The notes beneath the pieces were generated by a model, which saw only the letters and a program-made list of their open reading frames with translations, made no database searches and was not told the DNA's origin. A DNA stretch of 64,000 nt. Origin: Lachancea dasiensis. Taxonomy: Eukaryota > Ascomycota > Saccharomycetes > Saccharomycetales > Saccharomycetaceae. Where the stretch lies: the NCBI GenBank assembly GCA_900074725.1, contig LT598456.1:7488-71487 (forward strand). Direction: 5' to 3'. The translations under genes were made by a program, and so were the position numbers. How positions within the stretch are numbered: position 1 is the stretch's first letter; each line of letters begins with the position of its first letter. Shown here one piece after another: positions 20,018-31,200 of this stretch.

Positions 20018-21222
20018 TATACAAATGCAACGAGCGCTAAGCAATAGTCTAGTACATATTCTTAAGCCATTATAACACCATCTGTCCATGGACACCTCTA
20101 AAAAACTCACCACCTGGTTTCCTCTATTCAAGAACTTGACCGGGGGCCTTGCTCGCCACGTGCTACAGTCACCATTACTGAACCAGAAAGGTCACTTTCT
20201 CGAGTCACGTGATCTTCAAGCCAGCTCCCTCGGCATCTCTACCCAACTACTCTCGTTGAGCCTATGGTTTTGAATAGGGAAGGACTTCGTGAGCGTAAAC
20301 TGTATTTCAGACGAGCTGATCAGGACTGGACTGTGTCACGGATGTGATCATGGCGAACCGTTCACACCTGTGATGTGCCTACTTCCGGTCGTCCGACTTC
20401 TACACCCAAAACGAACACTCTACTCCGGAAAAACCAGCCTCCGAATGGGTCATTCCACCACCTCTTTCTTGCTGTTTTTCCGATAAGCGTGGCTAGGCTT
20501 CAACAAACTGCAGCTGGAAAAACAATGTGAATGATCCTGCATCGGCGCGGGGCTGTCGCCGTGGCGACTGGGGCCCTTTCTGAAAAAATTCCACTTCCCA
20601 GTCTGTTCACCCAGTGATGACGAGAACCGAATCTGGGGTAGAGGACCCTTTCACATAGGATCATCATATCAGTACAAGCTGTGCATACCCCAATAGCTTG
20701 TAAAAAAGCGGAGGCACACACGCCGGGCACTCTAGTGATTATGCCTACAGTGTTGCCCGTCTAGTAAACAGTGGGTACAGATATAGGAAACAAGGTCCAA
20801 GTTTCCGGGTTTCCAACGTCCGAACCTACTATTGCGGGGTAAACCCCATCACTGTGTGTGGTTATGTAGCCGTTATTTTTACACGGAGGTGCTTGTTGGA
20901 ATACGGCGTGAAGAAAACACTCGACTACCATTTTTCGATGAATGCAGTTCTCAAAAAAAGAATAGGTATTTAAAGAAGGTGGATTGTGAGCTGAGGTCTG
21001 CCGTTCGACTGTACGTTATACTATTTTCTATAGCACTTAACTGTCTCAACTGTTAACTACAGACAGTATTTGAACAATAGGAAGGTTACCTACCGTTCGC
21101 TAGCGTTCTGCAAGATTACGTAACAGTCTGCATTACCTTCAAGTTGCGTTTGACAACCATTGAACTCACCTACACAGAGTTGAATAGAACGACAGCGTCG
21201 CCACTCTTTCCAGTTTAAGCTA
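20018..21222. promoter_or_regulatory. long upstream region of the sugar transporter
   Basis: About 1.2 kb without a recognised gene. Long upstream regions are common for regulated yeast hexose transporters. It contains a GC-box like the glucose repressor Mig1 site (20829-20839), a CGGAAAA word near 20426 like an Rgt1 site, and a CACGTG at about 20206. Short open frames here have no protein character. Confidence 0.5.
20829..20839 (+). promoter_or_regulatory. possible Mig1-type GC box upstream of the sugar transporter
   Basis: CTATTGCGGGG matches the Mig1 consensus (five A/T, then G/C, C/T, GGGG) except for the first base. It is followed at once by TAAACCCC, so GGGGT and ACCCC also form a small inverted repeat. 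It lies about 385 bases before the transporter ATG. The assignment is inferred from motif and context only. Confidence 0.4.
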
Positions 21223-22755
21223 ATGGGTCTACTACAGACCGTTTTTCGTGCCGATGATGAGATCGTCGGCTCAAAGTTCCGGGCTATTTTTGTGGGGCTC
21301 TTTGTGGCGTTCGGGGGTGTCCTCTTTGGTTACGACACTGGAACAATTTCGGGTGTTTTGGCTATGGACTACGTGAAAAGTACTTTTACTTCGACCGGAA
21401 GATTTACCGCGAGCGAAACCTCATTGATCACCGCTATCCTTTCAGCAGGTACTTTCACAGGTGCTGTTCTTGCTCCCTTGGTATCCGATACATTAGGGCG
21501 TCGGCTCGGTTTGCTTATATCCACTGTCATTTTTACGATAGGTGTCATTCTGCAAACAGCAGCCTCAGAGATGAACCTTTTGATTGTAGGCAGAGTGATT
21601 GCCGGTGCGGGTGTTGGTGTCCTCTCTGCCATTGTGCCCCTGTACCAATCCGAAGCTGCTCCAAAATGGATTCGGGGTGCGGTTGTATCTTGTTACCAGT
21701 GGGCCATCACTATTGGCCTTCTACTGGCCGCGTGCGTCAATCAAGGTACTCATAACCGCAATGATAGTGGCTCCTACCGCATTCCTATTGCCATCCAATT
21801 TTTGTGGGCTCTTATCATGTTCATTGGTATGGCTTTATTACCCGAGTCACCTCGTTTCTACGTCAAGAATGGAAAAATTCCCCAGGCACTCAAGGCATTA
21901 TCTAAGTTGAGAGGTTTGCCCAAGGATGACAAATACGTCGAAGCAGAGCTTGAAGAAATTATTGCCAACTACGATTACGAAAGATCGTTCGGGTCTACTA
22001 CCATCTGGGACTGCTTCAGGCCCGCCAACCATCAACTAAAACGTATCCTGACTGGTATCGGAATCCAAGCACTACAGCAACTAACTGGTATCAATTTCAT
22101 TTTTTACTATGGAACTCAGTTCTTCGCGAATTCCGGTATCGATAATCCATTCATTACTCAATTGATAATGAATATAGTCAACGTTGTGATGACTATCCCA
22201 GGCATTATGTTGATTGAGATTGCAGGAAGAAGAAATCTATTGCTTTACGGTGCTGTTGGTATGTCCGTCAGCGAGTTCATTGTCGCTGCCGTCGGCACAG
22301 CCTTGCCAAACAGTAACTCGGCAAACAAAACTTTGATAGCCTTTTCGTGCACTTTTATTGCTTCATTTGCCGCTACGTGGGGACCATTGGCTTGGGTTGT
22401 CGTCGGTGAGATATACCCATTGAGAGTCCGTGGTAAGTCGGTTGCCTTCTGTGCTGCATCTAACTGGCTTTTCAACTTTGCAATTGCTTATGCTACTCCC
22501 TACCTTGTAGATCACGACAAGGCCAATTTGCAATCGAAGGTGTTTTTCATTTGGGGAGGCTGCACCTTCCTATGTTTCCTATTCGTGTATTTTTACGTTT
22601 ACGAGACCAAAGGTCTTACTTTGGAACAGATCGACGAACTTTACGATACTTGCCCAAATGCAATGTTCTCGAAGAATTTTGTGCCTTCTCACTCTTTTGC
22701 ACAAGACTCCCCAGGAGCAGAAAAGGCTGTTGTCGAAGCTGTGGAGAAGGTATAG
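21223..22755 (+). CDS. MFS sugar porter, probably high-affinity glucose/hexose transporter
   Basis: A 510-residue sugar porter with twelve membrane segments. Signature motifs are FGYDTGTISG in helix 1, DTLGRRLG between helices 2 and 3, PESPRFYVKNGK after helix 6, QQLTGINFIFYYGTQFF in helix 7, GEIYPLRVRGKS between helices 10 and 11, and YETKGLTLEQIDELY after helix 12. The QQLTGIN segment and the PESPRF motif place it with hexose transporters; GYDTGTISG and overall form resemble the Rco3/high-affinity glucose type more than the S. cerevisiae HXT paralogues. The exact sugar and affinity are inferred. The start ATG at 21223 gives a short 25-residue N-terminus. It is the last accessory gene before the conserved block beginning at ATG2. 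Confidence 0.9.
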   Translation: MGLLQTVFRADDEIVGSKFRAIFVGLFVAFGGVLFGYDTGTISGVLAMDYVKSTFTSTGRFTASETSLITAILSAGTFTGAVLAPLVSDTLGRRLGLLISTVIFTIGVILQTAASEMNLLIVGRVIAGAGVGVLSAIVPLYQSEAAPKWIRGAVVSCYQWAITIGLLLAACVNQGTHNRNDSGSYRIPIAIQFLWALIMFIGMALLPESPRFYVKNGKIPQALKALSKLRGLPKDDKYVEAELEEIIANYDYERSFGSTTIWDCFRPANHQLKRILTGIGIQALQQLTGINFIFYYGTQFFANSGIDNPFITQLIMNIVNVVMTIPGIMLIEIAGRRNLLLYGAVGMSVSEFIVAAVGTALPNSNSANKTLIAFSCTFIASFAATWGPLAWVVVGEIYPLRVRGKSVAFCAASNWLFNFAIAYATPYLVDHDKANLQSKVFFIWGGCTFLCFLFVYFYVYETKGLTLEQIDELYDTCPNAMFSKNFVPSHSFAQDSPGAEKAVVEAVEKV

Positions 22756-23250
22756 TACCTGTACGTTCTCCAGGTTCAAAAAAAGTGTGCTATCATTGCG
22801 TACTCTTCCTTGTTGATCAAGTTTTGAGAGCAATAAAAATAGTGCGCTAATAATGTAGTCCAATTACTAGTAGGTTTTATTATGTGTTACGATTAATAAA
22901 TCATTTTTTTGTTTAGTTTAGTCAGTTTCACGCTTGACTTTTTGGACCCTCGTTTTAAGTTTGTAGTTTTCACTGGTAACGTTTTCCACCAGATCGTGGC
23001 TCGCCCAGCCTGTGTTTCGATCACGTGATTACAATGACGATTGTTGGTGACGGTTTTGTTTCCTGAGTTTAAATAGCTAATGATTCAACTCCCTTCAAAA
23101 AATGTACCGATCAAACATCGTGTTTGAATGGGGGGTGCAGTTTGAAGAGGCTGGATTGAATAAAGGACAAGAGTTTCGTTTAGTAACCTATCCTTTTTGG
23201 CTCCTCAGTAAGCTAGGGCCGTGCCTGTCCTGTATACCACAGGTCTCACA
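22756..23250. promoter_or_regulatory. intergenic region and ATG2 promoter
   Basis: 495 bases. A palindromic TCACGTGA (Cbf1/Pho4-type E-box) is at 23021-23028. An upstream ATG at 23102 opens an 81-codon frame that runs past the ATG2 start in a different frame; if transcription starts upstream of it, it would reduce ATG2 translation. Confidence 0.55.
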
Positions 23251-26200
23251 ATGCCGTCGTGGTTTACGCAAAATTTGCAAAGGCGGCTGCTCTTATACTT
23301 TCTTCAGAAGGTTTCACTTTTTTCGCAAGTTGATATATCGGCTTTAGATGTCTCTCTGGGGTCAAGTTCCAATTTCACGTTCCATGATCTGGACTTAGAT
23401 GTCGAAAACATTGAAATTCCAGACATATCGGTCAGAAGTGGGTTTTTAAAACAACTAGAACTGCGACTGACCGTAAGCGGAGGCCTGAATGTAGAAGGCT
23501 CAGGAGTATCTTTTGTAGTCAAGCCAAACCTCTCAAAAGCTGCTGATGCTCATGCTGCCAGTTTCTCTCTCTCGAAAACTGTTTACGACCTAACAAGCTC
23601 CGTAATGCAGCTTGACGGGGGTAAGGACAATGTATTCGAAGAGGAATCTGCGGCAGATGAGACTAACAGCGAATTGGACAGTCAGAGCCAAGATTCAGGC
23701 GGTACTGGCTCACCGTCTGTACTGCAGGCCATGCGCAACAAAGCGATAGGGGTTATATTATCCAAGCTTTCCATTATACTTAGAGATGTCAGCTTTAAGT
23801 TTGTATTTGCGCAAAATACAATCCTAGAGCTTAAGCTGGAAGAAGTTATTTGCATATCTAGTAGCGATACTCGCGAAGTCAAGATTTCTGGAATCCGCCT
23901 ATGCACTACCCAAAATGCCGAAAAGTCTGACGAGGAAGGTATCAATCCCAATCCAGACTCTCCTTTATCAGATTCGCTGCTCTATTCTAAAGGGGAAGCA
24001 ACTTCCCTATATATGAGCGCAATTCAAAGCATGCAGGAGACAGATGACAAAAGTGGCATAGATTTCCAAGGCAAGGACATACTTGACATTAACTTTGTTC
24101 ATGTCTCATTCGAAGGCTTCACCTCTATCGAAGACATTACTCTGAAGAATGCAGTGGTTGAATTTGATATGTGTAAGTTGGACATTGCGGCATTGTTGAC
24201 TCTCAGTGATCCTATACTTTTGCCTATCATTCATTTTATCATTGATAGAACGAAGGAATCTAACCATAATAGAGCGACACAAACTCCTCAGCATCTTCAG
24301 AATTATAAACGGTTCCGCGAGGAGCAGGATCTTCACGATGAACTCCAATTTTCTCGACTCATTGGCTCTCAACTAATACTAATCTTGTCAGATGTATTAG
24401 AACTCACCATTGAAGAAATCTGCATATCAGCAAATGGTAGTGAACTGTTAGGGATTACAGTCAGCGATATTGGGATAACTCATAACGGATCTAACATCTT
24501 TACAGCTGTTGAACAGCGGGATGTACCCCTCATCGAATCTTCTTTTGATTTAAGCGAAAATCACATTACCACAAAGATCAATAAGCCCCTTCTCTTACGA
24601 CTAAACTCTGATACTCTTTTTGATATTATCAACAGCTCTTACAATGTGAGCAAATGTTTAGAATCTTGGAACCAAAGTATTTCCAAGAAAGGTAAGAAAG
24701 GAAAAGCTGCGACAACTTCTCTAAAAATTGCACTTACCAGTAGTCCTTTAGAAGTTGAAATGGAGGTGAGCGACCAAGTGCTTCGGATGGTCCTCTGTGA
24801 GTATTCATTCTCGTTGCCCTCCCAAGTCTTCAAGACCCAAATGATCAGCTTTGAAATTGAGAGTAAAGGTGAGTACACACAGCTGATGAAAGTTTCGAAT
24901 ATTGACGTGAAGCGACTTTCGTATCCTGCTCAGCATGAAGCATTCAATCATTGCTTTGACGAGGTAATGGTGTGCTCCAAGCTAGACGCGTCCATTGAAT
25001 GTCTTGAGTTTTCGGTTCCAGTAGAGGTGGTTGAAAATGTTGTTTCTCAAATGATGCCTATTTTCGAACAAATATCCATTCTTGCCGCCGTTCACGGTTC
25101 AACAAAGGGAACGCGTCAGAAATCACAAAGGCATATGCGGAGAAGCGTTCGAATTATGGGAACTTCGTCAATCATCAGTAAACATAGTTCAGCAGTATAT
25201 TGCTTCCTTCATATCGGAAATGTTGAAGGATACATCACCAAATTTTTAGAGAGCGCATTTGGAAATATTTGGTGTAATCTGGGACCTTGCTCTTTGTACA
25301 TCAACGAAGACAAAACATTTACTATCTACGCAAAGGATTTTGGCTTAACAAGGCAGCAAGGCAATCAAAGCGAGATTCTGGTTGAGGCACTGCAGCCAAG
25401 CCAGCCATCTAAGCCGGTGCTTACAGTTCACAAAAAGCTCACTGGAAAGGTATGCTGTGCTTTCAGGTCAATTGCATTCCATTATAATGCCAGGTGGCTA
25501 GATCTCTTTCAGCATGAAGGGAATGAGTCGTCATTGAAGGAAAGTAAAATAATCGACAAGGAAGTGGAAAACAAATTTTTGGAATTTAAATTCACAGAAT
25601 GCGCAATTCGTCTTAGTCCATACCGCCTAAAGACGCAATTACTTTTTATATTAGGCAAATGTGCGCTAGAGATTGGAATACCCCAACTGAATGCCAAGGG
25701 TACGCTAAGATCAATATCGATTCTACTTATTGATGATACTGCCAACTTTAGAAATGTTCCGATCCCAGGTGCTCTTGATCTCCACTCTTTTTACACTGAA
25801 AGTGGTTTTGCAAATATTGGCAAACTAGACAAATCCCAGTTTGATGTTTCCAAACGATCAAGCGGGTTGCACGTAGGTTTCCAAATGGGAACTGTCTCTT
25901 TATCGTTGTGTGCTGACTCCATACAGGCATTGACTCAAACTTTCCTTGATTTAGGAATACCTCTGACCTTCGCTGATGACAAAAAATATATGACAAAGAT
26001 ACCGCAGGTTGAGGTTTTTCAAGAGGTGGATAATGAGTTCTTTACGAAACATAAGTTCCAGTCAAAGCCTTCTAATGGTGGCAACGAAGTGATATTAACA
26101 CTGGATGATTTCATTGATAGAGCACCCGCTGAAACGAAATATATGGAACGTGCCACAACAGTCAGGAGCCAAAATTCTGAACATGGTGGTCAAATTACTC

Positions 26201-27933
26201 TCGCAGCGCAGGACAATTATTTCACAGATAAGAAAGACAGTCCAGGGCCCCAGACTAGGGCCAATGACTCAATAATTAGCATTGAGATAGAACTGACCCT
26301 TGAACTGGCCACTTTGAAATTGTATGATGGATATGACTGGATGTATACAAGAAAGTCAATTTCAGATCTCCTAAATCAGATTGAAACCGTTTTGATCAAG
26401 CAAAAACCTGCTCAAACACAACCTCTCAAGGCCTCTGTATTTGATTCGATTTATTTGTTTGCTGGGGTAGACACAGACGCAGATACATTACGACAGCAAA
26501 TTAATCAGGACCTGCAGAGCGAACCAAATATTTCGTTCAAGAGCTCGTCAAAGAAACCAAAACTTCGCCCTTCTAAGACTTTCAAGGCAACTATCGAGCT
26601 ATCTAACCTTAAGTCAACTGTGCTGCGTTATAATGTCGATGATCCAACAGAATCCACGTCTGACATGTCAACGGATATCTTGAACGAGGTTGAACTCTCT
26701 GTAGAAAACTTCGAAGTAATTGACAATGTTCCGACGTCCACATGGAACAAACTCGCTACTTTCTGGAGAGAAGAACCACGGGCAAGAGGATCAGATATGC
26801 TTTCAGTAAGCATAAAGACTGTGAAACCCATTGACTTCTTGGCTGCTACGGAGCTTATTATGGACGTTAAGGTTTTACCTCTGCGTCTGCATATTGATCA
26901 AGACACTCTGGACTTTCTGACGCGTTTTTTTGAGTTCAAGGATTCGAGATTTGAACTGATAGATGAATATCCTGATTTTGTCTACATTCAAAAGCTTGAG
27001 GTAGGAGCTGTTAACATAAAGATGGACTACAAACCAAAGACTGTCGATTATTCTGGTTTGAAGTCTGGACATACAAGTGAGTTCATGAATTTTTTTATTT
27101 TAGAAGGGTCTAAACTTAAACTGCGTCACGTTGTGGTTTATGGCGTGAATGGGTTTCCCGAGCTCAACAAGATATTGAATGGCATCTGGATGCCTGATAT
27201 TACGGGCCACCAATTGAAAGGTATACTTAGCGGAGTGGCTCCGATGAAAACGGCTGTTACATTGGGTTCTGGTGTTAAAGCTCTGATTACAACTCCATTG
27301 AAGGAATATAAACGCGATCAAAACCTTGGTAGAGGTGTACAAAAAGGTACGCAAGTGTTCATAAAAATCACAAGTGGGGAGTTTATCCGGTTGGGTGTCA
27401 AGCTGGCTTCTGGCACGCAGGCTGTGCTGGAAAATGCGGAGGAGCTTATGGGAGGAATAGGGTCACAGGGACGAGGTTTCAACCACAAAGACTTTGAGGT
27501 TGATGTTGTCTCTGAACAGACTTTTAAACAATACGAAAAGCTGGTCGGTGGACGAAATCCTATCAAAAGTGAAGAAGAACTAGAAGCTTTAATTGTAGAG
27601 CCAGGTGCGACCGAAAAAGATGCACCTAGAATATTCAGTCTTTACGCCGACCAGCCCACATCCTTGAAGCAAGGCCTGAAGGAAGCTCGGGGATCATTCG
27701 GAAACAATGTTCAGTTGGCTTATGACGCTGTGCGGAAAGCACAGAGAGAAATCAGAGAGACGAATAATGTGCATGGAACGGCTTCTTCCCTAGCTCGGGT
27801 GGTTCCTGTAGCACTTCTGCGCCCTATTATAGGTGCTACAGAAGCGCTTTCCAAAGCGTTGCAAGGAATCTCTAATGGCATTGACGATGAGCAGCTAGCG
27901 ATGCTACAAGATAAATATAAGTCTCGCAGTTAG
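23251..27933 (+). CDS. ATG2: autophagy-related lipid transfer protein Atg2
   Basis: The ATG at 23251 gives 1,560 residues (S. cerevisiae Atg2 about 1,590). The frame is open 10 codons further upstream but without an ATG. The protein begins MPSWFTQNLQRRLLLYFLQK, the amphipathic start of the chorein-N domain shared by Atg2 and Vps13, followed by the conserved DVSLGSSSNFTFHDLDL and the LRLTVSGG strand. The C-terminus has the ATG-C region with GSGVKALITTPLKEYKRD, GRGVQKGTQVF and a last amphipathic stretch. Atg2 is a rod-shaped bridge that moves lipids from the ER to the growing phagophore, with Atg18 and Atg9. The start of a conserved block: in S. cerevisiae ATG2 is YNL242W, next to ZWF1. Confidence 0.96.
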   Translation: MPSWFTQNLQRRLLLYFLQKVSLFSQVDISALDVSLGSSSNFTFHDLDLDVENIEIPDISVRSGFLKQLELRLTVSGGLNVEGSGVSFVVKPNLSKAADAHAASFSLSKTVYDLTSSVMQLDGGKDNVFEEESAADETNSELDSQSQDSGGTGSPSVLQAMRNKAIGVILSKLSIILRDVSFKFVFAQNTILELKLEEVICISSSDTREVKISGIRLCTTQNAEKSDEEGINPNPDSPLSDSLLYSKGEATSLYMSAIQSMQETDDKSGIDFQGKDILDINFVHVSFEGFTSIEDITLKNAVVEFDMCKLDIAALLTLSDPILLPIIHFIIDRTKESNHNRATQTPQHLQNYKRFREEQDLHDELQFSRLIGSQLILILSDVLELTIEEICISANGSELLGITVSDIGITHNGSNIFTAVEQRDVPLIESSFDLSENHITTKINKPLLLRLNSDTLFDIINSSYNVSKCLESWNQSISKKGKKGKAATTSLKIALTSSPLEVEMEVSDQVLRMVLCEYSFSLPSQVFKTQMISFEIESKGEYTQLMKVSNIDVKRLSYPAQHEAFNHCFDEVMVCSKLDASIECLEFSVPVEVVENVVSQMMPIFEQISILAAVHGSTKGTRQKSQRHMRRSVRIMGTSSIISKHSSAVYCFLHIGNVEGYITKFLESAFGNIWCNLGPCSLYINEDKTFTIYAKDFGLTRQQGNQSEILVEALQPSQPSKPVLTVHKKLTGKVCCAFRSIAFHYNARWLDLFQHEGNESSLKESKIIDKEVENKFLEFKFTECAIRLSPYRLKTQLLFILGKCALEIGIPQLNAKGTLRSISILLIDDTANFRNVPIPGALDLHSFYTESGFANIGKLDKSQFDVSKRSSGLHVGFQMGTVSLSLCADSIQALTQTFLDLGIPLTFADDKKYMTKIPQVEVFQEVDNEFFTKHKFQSKPSNGGNEVILTLDDFIDRAPAETKYMERATTVRSQNSEHGGQITLAAQDNYFTDKKDSPGPQTRANDSIISIEIELTLELATLKLYDGYDWMYTRKSISDLLNQIETVLIKQKPAQTQPLKASVFDSIYLFAGVDTDADTLRQQINQDLQSEPNISFKSSSKKPKLRPSKTFKATIELSNLKSTVLRYNVDDPTESTSDMSTDILNEVELSVENFEVIDNVPTSTWNKLATFWREEPRARGSDMLSVSIKTVKPIDFLAATELIMDVKVLPLRLHIDQDTLDFLTRFFEFKDSRFELIDEYPDFVYIQKLEVGAVNIKMDYKPKTVDYSGLKSGHTSEFMNFFILEGSKLKLRHVVVYGVNGFPELNKILNGIWMPDITGHQLKGILSGVAPMKTAVTLGSGVKALITTPLKEYKRDQNLGRGVQKGTQVFIKITSGEFIRLGVKLASGTQAVLENAEELMGGIGSQGRGFNHKDFEVDVVSEQTFKQYEKLVGGRNPIKSEEELEALIVEPGATEKDAPRIFSLYADQPTSLKQGLKEARGSFGNNVQLAYDAVRKAQREIRETNNVHGTASSLARVVPVALLRPIIGATEALSKALQGISNGIDDEQLAMLQDKYKSRS

Positions 27934-28294
27934 GATTAAAAAATTAGTGTCTTTCTACGTATGGATAGGTGCATCGCACTATATCAAACATTCAAGTAGT
28001 ACCGAGCATCTTGCGAGCTGTCACTAAGAACTCGACTACGTAACTTATCTACATCGTTAATTACGTATATGTCGCAAACCAAAACACCAAAATTAATCGC
28101 CAAAAATGTTGTAACGGTTCCTATTCAGTTGAATAAACGACGGTAGACAAGTGACCGAAGCGCGTTGAGTCCAATTGAAGTCATCCAAACTTATCTTCGG
28201 AACTTGGGCTACTCATTGATTGCTGTCTTGGGGCTAAAAGTCCAAGAGCTTGACGAAATTTTGCCCTTTCTAAAGTGTGACCTAATAACTTGAC
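27934..28294. promoter_or_regulatory. intergenic region, ATG2 to LRG1
   Basis: 361 bases between two + strand genes: the ATG2 3' end and the LRG1 promoter. No specific element was recognised. Confidence 0.5.
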
Positions 28295-31200
28295 ATGGAT
28301 ATTTTAGCAGAGCCTAATCGAACGCGGAAGTCACATCCTATGAATAACCGTATGGTACTGAAAGAAGAGATTTCGACTAGGCCGTCACTCGGCTCAGCAC
28401 ATAAAAGTTTCCGTCATGTAAAAGTGTGCGCCCATTGCGATGAGGTGATTGTACGGGGTTCTTTAAAAGCCCTCGGTCGTTACTATCATGAAAGCTGCTT
28501 TGTATGTTATGACTGTGGAAAGATTTGCAAGCCTAAATACTTTCCTTTCGAGGAGCCCAACACTAAGCAACTTATACCACTTTGCCAGCAGGATTACTTC
28601 AAGCGCAATAACCTGTTATGCTTTGTGTGCGGTCAGGCCCTCAGAGGCGTTTATTATAACGCTTTCGGAAGGCTTTATGATGAAGAACACTTTTGCTGTA
28701 AGATATGCAACGAGAAGTGCGGGGTCAACACATGTTTCAACTATCAAGATGACCTCTACTGCAAATACCACTTTCTAAAATATTTCTCAAATCGTTGTAA
28801 AGGTTGCGACTATCCAATTTCAGATCAATACATTGAGTTCCCGAAGGGCGAAGAAGTCCACCGCTGGCATCCAGAATGTTATGGGGTGCACAAATATTGG
28901 CATGTGGCCTTCCTTCCTGAGGCTGTGGGACAACCTCAAATAAAGCCCGGCAATCCCCGTCAAATTTCCAAAGGTGGCAAACCTGACATCAATCGTGCAG
29001 ATTTGGAAAGGTACGTCATGTCATTTAGTAAGCTTGTTTCCACAACATGGTCCGTTCTTTATCGATTTGAGGAGGAAACGGCTGTTTGCATATCAGACAT
29101 GTTTCAATATTTGACGAGCTTCGATCAGCTGAAAGGTTTAAATTCAACTGCTTTGTTTGTTTTGAAAATTGAGTGTCTCTTTAAGGCCCTAGATTCGCTG
29201 GATTCTCTCTGCGCCTTTGATTCATATAAGGGTGAAATTCCCAATGGGGCCTCAAACGAAGATGTTGATATTACCGATAACAAACAATCAGAGGGTAAGA
29301 TTGAATCGGATACCGCGTTCACAAAATATTCTAAATTTCCTAGAAACTTGTCCACAAAAGTGATGATTTATCTCCAGCTTCTCCGTAAGCTAAGCTCAGC
29401 AACCCAAGAAAAAGATGTCAGTGTTTCTTCCCTAATGTCGGTTATTACTGGAGTTGCTCATTTTCTCAAACTACTCGTACGCTACGGGTTACAGACTGCC
29501 CTGGATCGTAACAGGACTGCACGCTCGGCCAATGCATTAGTCAAATTTCTTCGAGAAATAGAGAAAAACGAAGGCATAAGTTCAGCTCCGTTCACGCTGA
29601 TTGACGTGGGTATAAATGCAACTGATTGCTGTGCCTCCTGTGGCAAATACATACAAGAAGACTGTATTCAACTTAAGGATCGCAGATGGCACAAGACATG
29701 TTTTACGTGTGCTGTCTGTGATAAGCATATCGACTCATATGGTATTGCTGATGCAGCGTTCAACAACACGAAAAAGCACGTTCTGTGTGCTCAATGCGCA
29801 GTGGGAGATCCTGACTCATTTCCTGGCTTCAAATCCGTGACAAAGTTGGCACAGCTGATCTTTTTATTAAAGATTGCGCTGGTAAGATCGAAGGCCGTGA
29901 TGGAGATACAGTTGAAAAATAGGGAAGCACTAAATCGTTCTAATAGTGTCAAGGAATCCATCTCGATGCAACAAACCTACATTAGAACGTTGAATGACAT
30001 TAAGAGGCTCAAATCGAGGCGACAGAGTGTCCCACTCACTACCACCAATAAGCACGAAGCACGCAGGTCGCGCATTCTCGAGACTTCAGAGGTGGATATA
30101 GGAACGAATTCCTCACCAGAGGAAAAATGTCTGGTGATACAAACTGACAAGAGCATGGAGAAACAGCCAGAAAATCAAAATATGTTCAATAGCACAAAAA
30201 CGTTGACTCTTGATGACATTTCACGAATTGTTGCTGCAGAGCAAGCTAGGGAATTACGTCCCAATGCTTTTACTCACTTCAAGAAACTTAAAGATAACGA
30301 TGAAGACGGTCTTAACTTGATCAATAAGAAAAGCGGAGTATATTATTCCGAACTCAAAGTTGAGGACCTATACCTGATAAAATTAATTTCTCTGGCATTG
30401 CTCTCCACAGGATCGCATTGTTTGATCAAAAATAAAGCTACAACTGAAAGACTGATTCCACCCCAACCACTGCGACAGCAGAAAAATTCTAACTTTTGGT
30501 CGAAAATGAAGTTCATGATGAGCAAGGATGGTAAAAAGACATCCAACAGAAAAGTATTTGGGTCATCTTTGGATGCATTAGCAGGGCAATGGGGAATAGA
30601 GTCTGACCTGGGAATCGGTCCTTCGAAGATTAAGGTTCCGATTATAATTGACGAGCTCATATCATCTTTACGACAATTAGATATGTCGGTAGAAGGTGTT
30701 TTTAGGAAAAACGGTAATATTAGGAAACTTCGAGAGTTGACAGCTGCAATAGATGAAAACCCATTTGAAGTACCTGATTTATCCAAAGAGAATGCTGTTC
30801 AGCTGTCAGCTCTACTCAAAAAATTTCTCAGAGAGCTCCCGGATCCTCTTTTAACAGCTCAACTCTATGACTTATGGATTCAAGTTGCTAAGTTAGAACC
30901 CGATATGGAGCGACACAAATATTTTGGGCTTCTTTATGCATTACTACCGTCTTTCAATAGAAGTGTTGCGGAGGTACTTTTTTCTTTTCTACACTGGGCC
31001 TCGTCTTTCTCTCACATTGATTCTCAGATGGGTTCTAAGATGGATATCCATAACCTGTCCACCGTTATTGCACCTAACATCCTCTATCAACAGGGACCGA
31101 GCACCGACCAACCATCTGTACAATTGGGGGCAATCCACAATACCTACAATGACGCATTTGCTCAGAACGAGGGAGAGAATTATTTCCTTGCGATTGAAGT

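Noticed and set aside
20500-21056. Small frames on both strands before the sugar transporter
   Set aside because: Composition not protein-like; they overlap and have no family match.
23221-23250. Ten extra in-frame codons before ATG2
   Set aside because: They start with GTG and no ATG is present; the ATG at 23251 gives the conserved Atg2 N-terminus.
28971-28979. PACE-like GGTGGCAAA inside LRG1, and another in ZWF1
   Set aside because: Both lie in coding sequence of non-proteasome genes; chance occurrences.
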